From contig NZ_CP013363.1 in the NCBI RefSeq assembly GCF_001718315.1, forward strand, positions 1,984,001 through 2,048,000: DNA of 64,000 nt. The letters are read 5' to 3'. Under the pieces are notes generated by a model that was not told the DNA's origin, searched no databases, and saw only the letters and a list, made by a program, of their open reading frames with translations. Below are positions 45,718-55,582 of this stretch, one piece after another (position 1 is the stretch's first letter; each line of letters opens with the position of its first letter). The position numbers and the translations under genes were made by a program. Source of the stretch: Burkholderia diffusa. Its GTDB lineage: Bacteria > Pseudomonadota > Gammaproteobacteria > Burkholderiales > Burkholderiaceae.

Positions 45718-45763
45718 CATATCCCGAACTAATCAAATGTCGTATCCGCATCTAATCGAAAGC
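45718..45763 (+). repeat. Two directly adjoining 23-bp element-end repeats
   Basis: Copy 2 (45718-45740) has the core TATCCCGAACTAATCAAA and copy 3 (45741-45763) TATCCGCATCTAATCGAAA, back to back without a gap. With copy 1 they share TATCC, CTAATC and AAA at fixed positions. The arrangement matches TnsB-binding sites of Tn7-type ends. ACA at 45765-45767 or 45774-45776 would be the terminal bases. Confidence 0.7.
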
Positions 45764-45826
45764 AACAGCCGCAACAGGCGTGGCGCCGATTCCGGCCGGA
45801 CCGGTGGCGGGCCGGCGCCCGACGCG

Positions 45827-46798
45827 TTATCGCGGCACTTCGACGTAGGTTTCCCTGCAGATCTCGCGCAGCGCCTGAACGAGCAGATCCCGCGTCGGCG
45901 CATGCGATTCGCCGGCGCGGGTAAACAGCGCGATGGGCGGCAGCGTCCAGACCAGCGAGTAAGGCACGATCGCCACGCCGGCGATGCGCACCATCTCTTC
46001 CGCGATATCGGCCGGCACGATCGACACCGCGTCGTCGCTCGACGCGATCATTTCGCCGATCAGCTTCGACGAGTAGCTTTCGACGATCGGCACGGGCGGC
46101 GCGATGCCGGCCGACAGGAACAGATCGGTTACCTGCTCGCGCATCGGCGTATGCGGCGCGCCGAGAATCCAGTCGAGCGCGCGCAGCTTCTCCCAGTCGA
46201 GTTTCATGCGGGCCAGTTTCGCGGCCAGGCGACGGCTCGCGATCATCCGCGGCTGCTGCTGGTAAAGGACTTCGAAGGAGACCGGCCCCAGCTCGACCGC
46301 CGACGACGCCCGCCCGATCACGAGATCCACGCTGTGATCCTTGAGCTGGAGCAGCAGCTGATCGCTGGTGCCTTCGTGAATCGTCACGGTCAGGCGCCTT
46401 TCCATCCTCGACTGCAGCCGCTTGAGCGCGGCCGATAGCATCTGGCCCGAAATAAACGGGATCACGCCGATATGCAGATGGGCCGCGTGGCCGGCGGCGA
46501 CCGCTTCCATCTCGCGGGCGAGATGGTCGAGGTCCTTCAGCATCGCCCTGGCGCGCTCGAGCACGACCGAACCGAGCGCGGTCGGCCGCATCCCGCGCGA
46601 CGAGCGCTCGAACAGCGGCGTGCCGAACATGCTTTCCAGCTCGGACAGCGCGTTCGTCACGGCGGGCTGGCTGCTGGCCATGTGCTCCGCCACGCGCGTC
46701 AGCGACCCGTGCTGCTGGATCTGCAGCAACAGCATCAGGTGCCGCATCTTCAGCCGCGCGCCGAGCCGCCGGACCACGTCGTTCGCGTCGAATGTCAT
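45827..46798 (-). CDS. LysR-family regulator
   Basis: This 323-residue protein has an N-terminal helix-turn-helix (LTRVAEHMASSQPAVTNALS) and an effector domain of the PcaQ/GbpR-like subgroup, recognisable by the start RLGARLKMRHLMLLLQIQQHG. It is divergent from the malic enzyme gene, which it may regulate. Its stop codon is only ~50-60 bases from the right end of the Tn7-like element. Confidence 0.88.
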   Translation of the reverse strand: MTFDANDVVRRLGARLKMRHLMLLLQIQQHGSLTRVAEHMASSQPAVTNALSELESMFGTPLFERSSRGMRPTALGSVVLERARAMLKDLDHLAREMEAVAAGHAAHLHIGVIPFISGQMLSAALKRLQSRMERRLTVTIHEGTSDQLLLQLKDHSVDLVIGRASSAVELGPVSFEVLYQQQPRMIASRRLAAKLARMKLDWEKLRALDWILGAPHTPMREQVTDLFLSAGIAPPVPIVESYSSKLIGEMIASSDDAVSIVPADIAEEMVRIAGVAIVPYSLVWTLPPIALFTRAGESHAPTRDLLVQALREICRETYVEVPR

Positions 46799-46934
46799 TG
46801 CCGGACCGCCATACCATCATGAAAAAGTGATGGGCCGATATTAAAACAGAATCATCTCCTTATGGCCGATCCCTAGAATCACCTCATGGATCGCGTCGGG
46901 ACTGGCCTGGCGCGCATGCCCGGACCCAAAAAAC

Positions 46935-49235
46935 ATGAAACAGACAGAGACTCAGCAGCAGGCCGCATACGACTATCACGAGTTTCCGACCCCGGGGAAG
47001 ATCTCCGTCGTCGCCAGCAAGCCGCTCGTGACGCAGCGCGATCTCGCGCTCGCCTACACGCCCGGCGTCGCCAGCGTGTGCGAGTCGATCGCCGCCGAGC
47101 CGCTGAACGCGCATCGCTTCACGAGCCGCGGGAATCTGGTGGGCGTCATCACCAACGGCACCGCCGTGCTGGGTCTGGGCAACATCGGCGCGCTCGCGTC
47201 GAAGCCGGTCATGGAAGGCAAGGCCGTGCTGTTCAAGAAGTTCGCCGGGATCGACGTATTCGACATCGAGATCAACGAGACCGATCCGGACAAGCTCGTC
47301 GACATCATCGCCGGCCTCGAGCCCACCTTCGGCGGGATCAACCTCGAGGACATCAAGGCGCCGGAGTGCTTCACCGTCGAGCGCAAGCTGCGCGAACGCA
47401 TGAAGATCCCCGTCTTTCACGACGACCAGCACGGCACCGCCATCACGGTCGCCGCCGCGTTCATCAACGGGCTGAAGGTGGTCGGAAAGTCGATTTCCGA
47501 GGTGAAGGTCGTGACGTCGGGCGCCGGCGCCGCGGCGCTCGCGTGCCTGGACCTGCTCGTCGACCTCGGGCTGCCGGTCGCGAACATCTGGGCAACGGAT
47601 ATCGAAGGGGTGGTCTATCGCGGCCGCACCACGTTGATGGACCCGGCCAAGGAACGCTTCGCGCAGGAAACCGACTCGCGCACGCTGTCCGACGTGATCG
47701 GAGGCGCCGACGTGTTCCTCGGGTTGTCGGTCGGCGGCATTCTGAAACCGGAGATGCTGAAGGCGATGGCCGCGCGTCCGCTGATTCTCGCGCTCGCCAA
47801 CCCGACGCCGGAAATCTTCCCGGAACTCGCGCATGCGACGCGTGACGACGTCGTGATCGCGACGGGCCGCTCCGATTTCCCGAACCAGGTCAACAACGTT
47901 CTGTGCTTCCCGTACATTTTCCGTGGCGCACTGGATGTGGGCGCAACGACGATCACCCGCGAGATGGAAATCGCCGCGGTTCACGCGATCGCCGGCCTCG
48001 CACAGGAAGAGCAGAACGACATCGTCGCGGCGGCCTATGGCGGCGATGAAGTGTCCTTCGGCCCGCAATACCTGATTCCGAAGCCGTTCGATCCGCGCCT
48101 GATCGTGCGTATCGCGCCGGCCGTGGCCAAGGCCGCGATCGAAGGCGGCGTGGCGACGCGCCCGATCGCGGATCTCGACGCATATGTCGAGCAGCTGCAG
48201 CAGTTCGTCTACCACTCGGGCGCGTTCATGAAGCCGCTGTTCGCGACCGCGCGTCAGCTCGTGCGTGACGGCGGCAAGGCACGCATCGTGTTCACCGAGG
48301 GCGAAGACGAGCGCGTGTTGCGCGCGGTGCAGGTGATCGTCGACGAGAAGCTCGCGCGTCCGATCCTGGTCGGGCGTCCGGAGGTGCTGCTCGCGCGTAT
48401 CGAGCGGTTCGGCCTGCGCCTGCGTCTCGGCCAGGATGTCGAAGTGACCAATCCGGAATATGACGAACGCTTCCCGCAATACTGGACGACGTATTGGGAA
48501 TTGCGCTGCCGCGACGGCATCTCGAAGGAAATGGCACGCGTCGAAATGCGACGCCGCCTCACGCTGATCGGCGCGATGATGGTGCGGCTCGGCGATGCGG
48601 ACGGGATGATCTGCGGGACGGTCGGCGAGTATCACAATCACCTGAGGTTCGTCGATGAAGTGATCGGCAAGAAGCCCGATGCGTCGACCTATGCGGCGAT
48701 GAACATCCTGCTGCTCAATCAGCGGACGGTCGCGCTGGTCGATACGCACGTCAACGACAACCCGGATGCGGAGCAGATCGCGGAATTCACGATCGCGGCC
48801 GCGCGGCAGATGGAGTGGCTGAATCTCTCGCCAAAGGTTGCGTTGCTGTCGCGGTCGAACTTCGGGTCGGGGAGCGCAGCTTCGGGCGTGAAAATGCGAA
48901 AGGCCCTGGAAATCATTCGCACGCACGCGCCGGATATCGAGGCGGATGGCGAAATGCACGGCGACTGTGCGCTCGACGAGGCGCTGCGCGCGCGACTGCT
49001 GCCGATGTCGCCGCTGAAGGGCGCGGCAAACCTGCTCGTGTGTCCGAACGTCGATGCGGGGAATATCGCCTATAACCTGCTCAAGACCGAAGCGGGTAGC
49101 AACGTGGCGGTGGGGCCGTTCCTCCTCGGGGTCAACGGGCCGGTGAACATTCTCACGTCCAGCGCGACCGTGCGGCGGATCGTGAACATGACGGCGTTGA
49201 CGGTGATCGAGGCGAATCGGAACGCGGCGGGATGA
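46935..49235 (+). CDS. maeB: NADP-type malic enzyme with phosphotransacetylase-like domain
   Basis: This 766-residue MaeB-type enzyme has a malic domain over residues ~1-430 (catalytic region [24 protein letters not shown], metal site [14 protein letters not shown] motif TSGAGAAAL) and a C-terminal phosphotransacetylase-like domain over ~430-766, which is regulatory in this family. It decarboxylates L-malate to pyruvate with NADP+. It is divergent from the LysR gene. The length is normal for the family and it appears intact. Confidence 0.95.
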   Translation: MKQTETQQQAAYDYHEFPTPGKISVVASKPLVTQRDLALAYTPGVASVCESIAAEPLNAHRFTSRGNLVGVITNGTAVLGLGNIGALASKPVMEGKAVLFKKFAGIDVFDIEINETDPDKLVDIIAGLEPTFGGINLEDIKAPECFTVERKLRERMKIPVFHDDQHGTAITVAAAFINGLKVVGKSISEVKVVTSGAGAAALACLDLLVDLGLPVANIWATDIEGVVYRGRTTLMDPAKERFAQETDSRTLSDVIGGADVFLGLSVGGILKPEMLKAMAARPLILALANPTPEIFPELAHATRDDVVIATGRSDFPNQVNNVLCFPYIFRGALDVGATTITREMEIAAVHAIAGLAQEEQNDIVAAAYGGDEVSFGPQYLIPKPFDPRLIVRIAPAVAKAAIEGGVATRPIADLDAYVEQLQQFVYHSGAFMKPLFATARQLVRDGGKARIVFTEGEDERVLRAVQVIVDEKLARPILVGRPEVLLARIERFGLRLRLGQDVEVTNPEYDERFPQYWTTYWELRCRDGISKEMARVEMRRRLTLIGAMMVRLGDADGMICGTVGEYHNHLRFVDEVIGKKPDASTYAAMNILLLNQRTVALVDTHVNDNPDAEQIAEFTIAAARQMEWLNLSPKVALLSRSNFGSGSAASGVKMRKALEIIRTHAPDIEADGEMHGDCALDEALRARLLPMSPLKGAANLLVCPNVDAGNIAYNLLKTEAGSNVAVGPFLLGVNGPVNILTSSATVRRIVNMTALTVIEANRNAAG

Positions 49236-49408
49236 TTGGTCGTCGGTAACAACACGATGCAGTGTCCGCGAGGCGCGATGGTCGGTGAATCGGAGGGAAT
49301 ACGACTCGACGATCCGCCGACCAGTCTCCACCAGGACGTCGGCTGGTGTGGGTCGGAAGCATCAGTCAAGTATGGTGGCTTCCGACCTCGGTCGATCGAA
49401 AATGCGCC

Positions 49409-50563
49409 CTACCGAACCCGCTCCAACGCACCAGCAAACCTCCCGACCGCCGCGTCGACATCATGCAGCTTGTCAAGACCGAACAAGCCGATGCGGAAGG
49501 TCTTGAAATCTGCCGGCTCGTCGCACTGCAACGGCACGCCGGCCGCAATCTGCATTCCGACATCGGCGAATTTCTTGCCCGACCGGATATCGTCATCGTC
49601 CGTGTAGCACACGACAACCCCCGGCGCCTCGAAGCCTTCCGCCGCCACGCTCCGAAACCCCTTCTCCGCCAGCAACGCACGAACCCGCGCGCCGAGCTCG
49701 AGCTGTTCCGCCCTCACCTTGGCGAAGCCATACGCCTCCGTTTCCTTGATGACATCGCGCAACGTCGCGAGGCTGTCGGTCGGCATCGTCGCGTGGTACG
49801 CGAACCCGCCGTTCTCGTACGCTTCCATGATCTGCAGCCACTTGCGCAGGTCGCACGCGAAACTCGTGCTGGTGGTCGCATCGATTCGCTCGCGCGCAAG
49901 CGGACTCATCATCACCAGCGCACAGCCAGGCGACGCGCTCCAGCCCTTTTGCGGCGCGCTGATCAGCACGTCGACGCCGCTCGCCTCCATGTCGACCCAG
50001 ATCGTTCCGGACGCGATGCAATCCAGCACGAACATGCCGCCGACCGCATGCACGGCGTCGGCCACCGCACGCAGATAGCTATCGGGCAGCATCATCCCGG
50101 AGGCGGTTTCGACGTGCGGTGCAAAGACCAGATCCGGCTTGTGCTCACGAATCGCGGCGACGACTTCGTCGATCGGGGCCGGCGCAAACGCAGCCTGCCT
50201 CCGCGATTCGACCGGACGCGCCTTCAACACGATCGACTCGGCGGGAATACTGCCCATGTCGAAAATCTGCGACCAGCGGAAACTGAACCAGCCATTGCGG
50301 ATGACCAGGCACTTCTTGTCCGTCGCGAATTGGCGCGCAACGGCTTCCATGCCGAACGTCCCGCTGCCCGGGACGATCGCAACGGCCTTCGCGTTGTAGA
50401 CCTTCTTCAGCGCCGCGGAAATATCGCGCATGACGCCTTGAAAGCGCTGCGACATGTGATTGATCGACCGGTCGGTGTACACCACCGAATATTCGAGAAG
50501 CCCGTCGCGGTCGACATCGGGAAGTAATCCTGGCACGTTCGCCTCCGGTAAAGGATGAACCAT
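49409..50563 (-). CDS. Class V aminotransferase (alanine-glyoxylate/PhnW-like)
   Basis: This 384-residue fold-type I PLP enzyme has PLP lysine Lys206 (SAPQKGWSASPG) and Asp181 (LDCIASG) contacting the pyridine nitrogen. PGSGTFGMEAVARQF is the N-terminal PLP phosphate region, as in alanine-glyoxylate and 2-aminoethylphosphonate-pyruvate aminotransferases. The gene stands alone, convergent with maeB. A role in glyoxylate or phosphonate nitrogen transfer is possible; no phosphonate genes are nearby. Confidence 0.85.
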   Translation of the reverse strand: MVHPLPEANVPGLLPDVDRDGLLEYSVVYTDRSINHMSQRFQGVMRDISAALKKVYNAKAVAIVPGSGTFGMEAVARQFATDKKCLVIRNGWFSFRWSQIFDMGSIPAESIVLKARPVESRRQAAFAPAPIDEVVAAIREHKPDLVFAPHVETASGMMLPDSYLRAVADAVHAVGGMFVLDCIASGTIWVDMEASGVDVLISAPQKGWSASPGCALVMMSPLARERIDATTSTSFACDLRKWLQIMEAYENGGFAYHATMPTDSLATLRDVIKETEAYGFAKVRAEQLELGARVRALLAEKGFRSVAAEGFEAPGVVVCYTDDDDIRSGKKFADVGMQIAAGVPLQCDEPADFKTFRIGLFGLDKLHDVDAAVGRFAGALERVR

Positions 50564-50749
50564 GGGATCGGCACGAGCGGTATTCGTGAGTCGACACCGC
50601 CGCGCCCATGCAAATCTGCGTGAATGCTTCGACGACGAACGATTCTAACGAAAGCCGTCCGACGCCGGGGACTTTGGTGTTTTGTGCGGTGCACGCACGA
50701 AGGCGCGTTCGCGGGGGAAGGATGCTGCCTGGATGCTGTCGGAAAGCCG

Positions 50750-51643
50750 CTAAACGCCGCCGCGCCCCGCCCTCACGCTCCCGACGAAAGCCTTCGCCAA
50801 CACCGTCGGCTCGACCGGCACCACCAGCGCACAGACCGACTTCGCATCGTCATCGGCGATCGGCACGAAGACAACGCCTTCAAACAAAAGGCCTGCCATC
50901 CGCTCCGGCACGATCGCAATACCCCGTCCGGCGGCAACGAGAATCAGCATCGACGTCTTCGGCGAAACGATTCGCGCGGTCACCGGCACGAACCCGCGCT
51001 TCAGACACAGATCGATCACGACCCGCGCCAATCCGCCGCCCTCGCGATGCACCGCCGATACGAACGGCTCGCGCCGCAAACGCGCGATGGTCGTACGCTT
51101 CTGCCGCGCGAGAGGATGACCGGCGGGCACCGCGACGCACAACCGCTCCGCCGCCATCTCGACGAAGCGAACCCGCGCATCGCGCCGCAGCACGGGCAAC
51201 CGGACAACCCCGACATCGGCATGGCCATTCGCGATCTCCAGCACCTGATCCTCTGACGACGCGCGATCGACATCGATGCGCGCGCCGGGACACGCGCTCA
51301 TGAACCGGTCGAGATCCGGCATCAGGCTACTGACGGGAATGGTGCTCGAATGCAGCAGCCTCAACACACCGGCCTCGCCGTGCGCCAACTGCGCGCCCTC
51401 CTCCGCCGCTGCCGTCAGCGTCGCCGGAATCGACGCCACGCGATCGCGATAAATCGCGCCGGCCGGCGTGAGCCGGACACCGCGCGGCTCACGCTCGAAC
51501 AGCAAGAACCCCAACTCGTCCTCGAGTTGACCAACCTGACGGCTGAGTGCCGACTGCGCGACATGGAGCGCGCTCGCCGCCGGCGTGAATCCGCCGAGAT
51601 CGGCCACGGTCAGGAAATAGTGGATTTGCCTCAGGGATGGCAT
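50750..51643 (-). CDS. LysR-family regulator, Nac/Cbl-like
   Basis: This 297-residue protein has an N-terminal helix-turn-helix (TPAASALHVAQSALSRQVGQ) and an effector domain. The upstream part of the frame to 51727 begins with TTG and is discarded: ATG at 51643 gives MPSLRQIHYFLTVADLGG, the normal family start. It is divergent from a YdcZ-type transporter gene and probably regulates it. Confidence 0.87.
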   Translation of the reverse strand: MPSLRQIHYFLTVADLGGFTPAASALHVAQSALSRQVGQLEDELGFLLFEREPRGVRLTPAGAIYRDRVASIPATLTAAAEEGAQLAHGEAGVLRLLHSSTIPVSSLMPDLDRFMSACPGARIDVDRASSEDQVLEIANGHADVGVVRLPVLRRDARVRFVEMAAERLCVAVPAGHPLARQKRTTIARLRREPFVSAVHREGGGLARVVIDLCLKRGFVPVTARIVSPKTSMLILVAAGRGIAIVPERMAGLLFEGVVFVPIADDDAKSVCALVVPVEPTVLAKAFVGSVRAGRGGV

Positions 51644-51765
51644 GCCGAAATGAGATGAATAAGCGTCCGATTTGATATTTGCGTTATACCGGAGCGCTCT
51701 CCAGAATGAAAGCTGCGGGTCCGCCAACGCCGTCTCGGCCGTATTTCCAGGAGCGTTCGATCTTG

Positions 51766-52218
51766 ATGATTTCGCTGACTACCCTACTGTCGTATCTCCT
51801 CGTCGTCGCCGCCGGCATGAGTGTCGCACTGCAGCAGGTGCTCAACGCCAACCTCCGCGCACAACTCGCTTCCCCGTGGTGGGCCGGCTCGGTCAGCTAC
51901 TTCGTCGGGCTCGTCGCGATGCTGGCGGTCGCATTCCTGTCGCCGCAGCCGCGCCTGACAGGCGCGCTCGCCGAAACCGGATCGTGGTTCAGCTGGACGG
52001 GCGGATTCTTCGGCGCGGTATTTATCGGCGTCGCGATCCTGATGGTCCCGCGGCTGGGTGCGGCCACGACGCTCGCGCTGGTCGTCGTCGGGCAAATGGT
52101 CGGCGCGCTGATTCTCGATCAGTTCGGACTGTTCGGCACACCACAGCATCCGGTCAGCGTATTGCGCATCGCCGGCGCGGCCTGCCTGATCCTCGGCGTC
52201 GTGCTGATTCACACATGA
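51766..52218 (+). CDS. DMT-family transporter, YdcZ-like (DUF606)
   Basis: This 150-residue inner-membrane protein has five hydrophobic segments and is a single DUF606 unit, the half-size form of drug/metabolite transporters that is thought to dimerise. ATG at 51766, with AGGAG before it, is chosen over 51679, because the extra N terminus is hydrophilic and lies in the divergent promoter gap. The substrate is unknown. Confidence 0.85.
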   Translation: MISLTTLLSYLLVVAAGMSVALQQVLNANLRAQLASPWWAGSVSYFVGLVAMLAVAFLSPQPRLTGALAETGSWFSWTGGFFGAVFIGVAILMVPRLGAATTLALVVVGQMVGALILDQFGLFGTPQHPVSVLRIAGAACLILGVVLIHT

Positions 52219-52331
52219 CGGTACGCCGGACGGTGCGCGGTGCAAAAATGCGCTGAGCACCGGCAAAACCCGCGATAATCGGGCGTTGAACGCCCGGCTC
52301 GCACGAACCTGCCCGCTCGCCGCGCCGCGCC

Positions 52332-53312
52332 ATGCGTGACGACCACCCGATTCCACCCCACGCCCCGATGCCAGAGGATTTCCACTTCCTGTTGCTGCCC
52401 GGCTTCTCCGCACTCGGCTTCATGTCGGCGGTCGAGCCGCTGCGCGTCGCGAACCGCTTTCGCACCGAACTGTACCGCTGGCACGTGATCAGCGCGGACG
52501 GCGCGCCCGTCGCCGCGAGCAACGGCATCCCGGTCGCCGCCGAAGCAGCATACGCGGACGTCGCGCGGGTCGAGACGGTGTTCGTCGTCGCCGGCTTCGA
52601 TCCGCTCGTGTGCTACGACCGCGCGCTCGGCGACTGGCTGCGCCGCCAGAACCGGCACGGCGCGACGCTTGGCGGCATCGACACCGGCAGCTTCGTGCTC
52701 GCGGAAGCCGGGCTGTTCGATGCATCGCAAACGCTCACGCTGCACTGGGAAGCGCTCGCGGCGTTCCGCGAACGCTACCCGGGCCTGAACGCGACGCAGG
52801 AACTGTTCGAGATCGACGACCGGCGCATCACCTGTGCGGGCGGCACCGCGTCGATCGACATGATGCTCGACCTGATCGGCAGGCGGCACGGCGCCGATCT
52901 CGCGGCGGCGATCTCCGAGCAGTTCGTCGTCAGCCGCATCCGGCAACGCTCGGACAGTCAGCGGCTCGAGATCGCAGCGCGCTACGGTGTGCACAACCGC
53001 AAGCTGATCCAGGTGATCGACACGATGCAGCGGCACATGGAAAGCCCGCTCGGATCGGACGCGCTCGCGCAGGACGTGTCGATCACGCGGCGCCAGCTCG
53101 AACGACTGTTCAGCGCGACGCTGAACGACACGCCGACGCGCTTCTACCTGAACCTGCGCCTCGACCGCGCCCGCGAGCTGCTGCAGCAGACCGACATGAG
53201 CATCACGTCGGTGTGCGTCGCATGCGGCTTCGAATCGCCATCGCATTTCTCGCGCACGTATCGCTCGCGCTTCGGCGTGAGCCCGCGCAGCGACCGCCGC
53301 GCGACGCGCTGA
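52332..53312 (+). CDS. GlxA-family AraC-type regulator
   Basis: This 326-residue protein has a DJ-1/PfpI-like N-terminal domain (~15-190), including the nucleophile-elbow region GIDTGSFVLA where Cys is replaced by Thr, and a C-terminal AraC domain (~225-320) with SITRRQLERLFSATL and ITSVCVACGFESPSHFSRTY. It is similar to ArgR/GbdR-type regulators of amino-acid or betaine use. It lies downstream of the transporter gene on the same strand, ~110 bases away. The target genes are unknown. Confidence 0.87.
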   Translation: MRDDHPIPPHAPMPEDFHFLLLPGFSALGFMSAVEPLRVANRFRTELYRWHVISADGAPVAASNGIPVAAEAAYADVARVETVFVVAGFDPLVCYDRALGDWLRRQNRHGATLGGIDTGSFVLAEAGLFDASQTLTLHWEALAAFRERYPGLNATQELFEIDDRRITCAGGTASIDMMLDLIGRRHGADLAAAISEQFVVSRIRQRSDSQRLEIAARYGVHNRKLIQVIDTMQRHMESPLGSDALAQDVSITRRQLERLFSATLNDTPTRFYLNLRLDRARELLQQTDMSITSVCVACGFESPSHFSRTYRSRFGVSPRSDRRATR

Positions 53313-53791
53313 GCAGCGCCGCTATTGCGTACAATCCGGCGCGCCATTGCGCGCTCCGGCAGCGTTTGCCGCCGTTCGCTGAACAATGCCGCCGATTGAT
53401 CGAAGGACCGAAGCGGCCTTCGAAAATAAATTGCAATGTCATCGAAAATATTCTGTAACATACCTCGCAATTAGATAGGCAGCCCTAAGGAGATGAGAGC
53501 CCGGGCCCGACGCTTGTCGTGCCACGCAGGCTGCCAAACTACGATCAATGCCGATCCGAGGGGTATGACATGACGATACTCGCTTCGCCGTCGCCGCACC
53601 TGCCTGCCGTTCGCCTCCCCGCCGCCTTTCCGCTCCGATTCTTTTCGACCTGACGTTTAGTCATCCTTAGTCAGTCGAATCTCCCTGCACCGCTTTGTCG
53701 CACCGGTTCCATCGAGCCGGCGCGCGGGCCGTGTCGTGCCTGCTCGCCACAAGCGCGCGGGCGTGTCCAACCGTTGAGATGAGGATCACGT
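53313..53791. promoter_or_regulatory. Promoter region of the secreted protease gene
   Basis: These 479 bases precede a secreted protease gene. An A/T-rich part near 53425-53462 (AAATAAATTGCAATGTCATC, then TGTAACAT) could hold a promoter, and GGCAGCC / GGCTGCC flank 53479-53534 as an inverted repeat. A 26-codon frame with AAGGAG directly before its ATG at 53493 is present, but the spacing is poor. No clear quorum-sensing lux-type box is seen. Confidence 0.4.
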
Positions 53792-55504
53792 ATGCAGACA
53801 TCACGCAAAGCATTGCCGCTCGCCCTGGGTCTCGCGCTCGCTTTCGGCATCGTCGGCGGCAGCGCGGCCGATACCAAGGTCGCGAACCCGCAGGCGTCGA
53901 GCCTGCGCGAAAGCCTGACGCGCGGCGTGGCACCTGCCGCGGCCAAGGCCGATACGGCCGCCGGCCAGTTCCGCGCGGACGGCGTCGCCGTCACGCTGTA
54001 CAACCCCGCATATCGCGCGAAGAAGGCGGCCGCCACGCCCGCCGCCACCGCACGTGATTTCGTCGCATCGCAGGCGACGCAGCTCGGGCTCGACGCGGCC
54101 GCGCTCGCGAGCCTCGCGGTGACGTCGGAGCGCGACGACACCGATTTCACCGTCGTGCGCTTCCAGCAGCAGGCGGCCGGGCTGCCCGTATACGGAAGCG
54201 ACATCGCGGTGACGGTCGCGAAGGACGGCCGCATCCTGTATGTCGCGAGCAACACGATCAACGGCGTGGTCGCCGCCGCGCGCAAGGCGCAGGCCGTCGA
54301 TCAGCAGCAGGCGCTCGACCGCGCACGCGCGTATCTCGGCGTCGTCGGCTTCACGAACCTCGACGCGCAACTCGTCGCGTTCGTCGACAAGGCCGGCACG
54401 CATACCGCATGGAAGGTGCGCGGCCGTCCGCAGGACGGCCCGAAAGGCGACTGGGAACTGTTGATCGACGCGGGCAGCGGCGAAGTGCTGCGTGCCGAGG
54501 ACAAGGCGTTCTATGCGACCGACGGCACGGGTTTCGTGTTCCGGCCGGATCCCCTTTCGTCGACGAAGAGCAGCTACGGCAGCACGGGCTACAAGGACAA
54601 CAACGACGCGGACTCCACGCAGCTCACGGCCTCGCGCGTACGCGTAACGCTGAAGGATCTCGCGCAGTCGAATTCACGCTACGTGCTGTCGGGCCCGTAT
54701 GCATCGTGCGTCGATTTCGATGCGCCGCGCGACAATGCGTGTCCGGCACAGGCGACGCCCGCCTTCGAGTTCACGCGCGGCAACCTCTATTTCGAGGCGG
54801 TGAACGCGTACTACCACATCGACACGTTCCTGCGTTACGTGAACCAGGCGCTCGGTATCAAGGCGATGCCGTACCAGTACACGGGCGGCGTGCAGTACGA
54901 CCCGCACGGCGAATCGGGCGACGACAACTCGTCGTACTCGTCGAGCAGCGGCCGGCTAACCTTCGGGCAGGGCGGTGTCGACGATGCGGAAGATGCGGAC
55001 GTCGTGATCCACGAGCTCGGGCACGGCATCCACGACTGGGTGACCAATGGCGGCCTGTCGCAGCAGGAAGGCCTGTCGGAAGGCACCGGCGACTATCTCG
55101 CCGCCGCGTACAGCCGCGACTTCAACCAGTGGAGCCCGTCCGACGCGCAGTATCACTGGGTCTACAACTGGGACGGCCACAACGAATACTGGGGCGGCCG
55201 CGTGACGAACTGGAACGTCGGGCGCACCTATGCGCAGGCACGCGGCGCCGAGATCCACACGGCCGGCCAGTACTGGGCATCGTGCAACCTTGTCGCGCGC
55301 GACGCGATCGGCGCGCAGGCGATGGACAAGGCGTTCCTGAAAGGGCTGTCGATGACCAACAGCTCGACGAACCAGAAGGCCGCCGCGCAAGCGGTGCTGA
55401 CGGCCGCCGCCGCGCTCGGCTACAGCAGCGCGCAGCTCGCGGCGATCGGCAACGCGTACAACAAAAGCTGCACGTACGGCGTGACCGTGCCGCAGAAGTC
55501 GTAA
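53792..55504 (+). CDS. Secreted zinc metalloprotease with FTP propeptide
   Basis: This 570-residue pre-pro-protein has a signal peptide over 1-26 and an FTP/PepSY-type propeptide over ~60-235 (FQQQAAGLPVYGSDIAV). The catalytic domain has the zinc motif His407-Glu408-x2-His411 (VVIHELGHGIHD) and the third ligand region GLSEGTGDYL (Glu430). HExxHG plus EG-x-GD is closer to M36 fungalysin-type than to classical M4 proteases. It is probably exported by type II secretion. Its 3' neighbour encodes a secreted aminopeptidase 78 bases on. It could be related to Burkholderia ZmpA, but the active-site position does not match what I remember, so that name is not used. Confidence 0.85.
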   Translation: MQTSRKALPLALGLALAFGIVGGSAADTKVANPQASSLRESLTRGVAPAAAKADTAAGQFRADGVAVTLYNPAYRAKKAAATPAATARDFVASQATQLGLDAAALASLAVTSERDDTDFTVVRFQQQAAGLPVYGSDIAVTVAKDGRILYVASNTINGVVAAARKAQAVDQQQALDRARAYLGVVGFTNLDAQLVAFVDKAGTHTAWKVRGRPQDGPKGDWELLIDAGSGEVLRAEDKAFYATDGTGFVFRPDPLSSTKSSYGSTGYKDNNDADSTQLTASRVRVTLKDLAQSNSRYVLSGPYASCVDFDAPRDNACPAQATPAFEFTRGNLYFEAVNAYYHIDTFLRYVNQALGIKAMPYQYTGGVQYDPHGESGDDNSSYSSSSGRLTFGQGGVDDAEDADVVIHELGHGIHDWVTNGGLSQQEGLSEGTGDYLAAAYSRDFNQWSPSDAQYHWVYNWDGHNEYWGGRVTNWNVGRTYAQARGAEIHTAGQYWASCNLVARDAIGAQAMDKAFLKGLSMTNSSTNQKAAAQAVLTAAAALGYSSAQLAAIGNAYNKSCTYGVTVPQKS

Positions 55505-55582
55505 TTCCGCAGCAGGCGGGGGGCGTCGCACGACCTGCGGCGCGCCCTCTTCCTCGACATCGCCATCCTCACGAGATCGAAC

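Larger units (their letters stand above)
30970..45776. mobile_element. Tn7-like transposon carrying a CBASS system (ends approximate)
   Basis: The element contains a TnsC-like protein, two TniQ-family proteins, TnsA and TnsB in one + strand run, then a convergent CBASS operon and a divergent TnsE-like gene. The right side is bounded by 23-bp repeats ending at 45763, followed by ACA at 45765-45767 or 45774-45776, as expected for TGT...ACA ends. The left boundary is a placeholder within the non-coding stretch before 31391; no matching inverted end or 5-bp target duplication could be confirmed by eye. The TniQ genes are clearly A/T-richer than the surroundings, which supports foreign origin. Confidence 0.7.

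Noticed and set aside
45632..46438. Plus-strand frame of 268 codons across the element end and LysR gene
   Set aside because: Most of it is the antisense of the LysR gene and it bridges transposon and host DNA; no ribosome binding site or family features.
46884..49331. Open frame of 815 codons on the minus strand opposite maeB
   Set aside because: It is the antisense shadow of a strongly supported malic enzyme gene; its translation is Arg/His/Asp-rich and low in complexity, typical of the opposite strand of high-GC DNA.
53493..53573. 26-codon leader peptide upstream of the protease gene
   Set aside because: AAGGAG abuts the ATG without spacing, the peptide has no notable composition, and there is no attenuator-like structure before the protease gene.
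53792..55504. Naming the protease ZmpA and placing the window on the third replicon
   Set aside because: Size and export signals fit, but the zinc motif position differs from the active-site number I remember for ZmpA, and the third-ligand motif is M36-like; replicon identity cannot be shown from this sequence alone.
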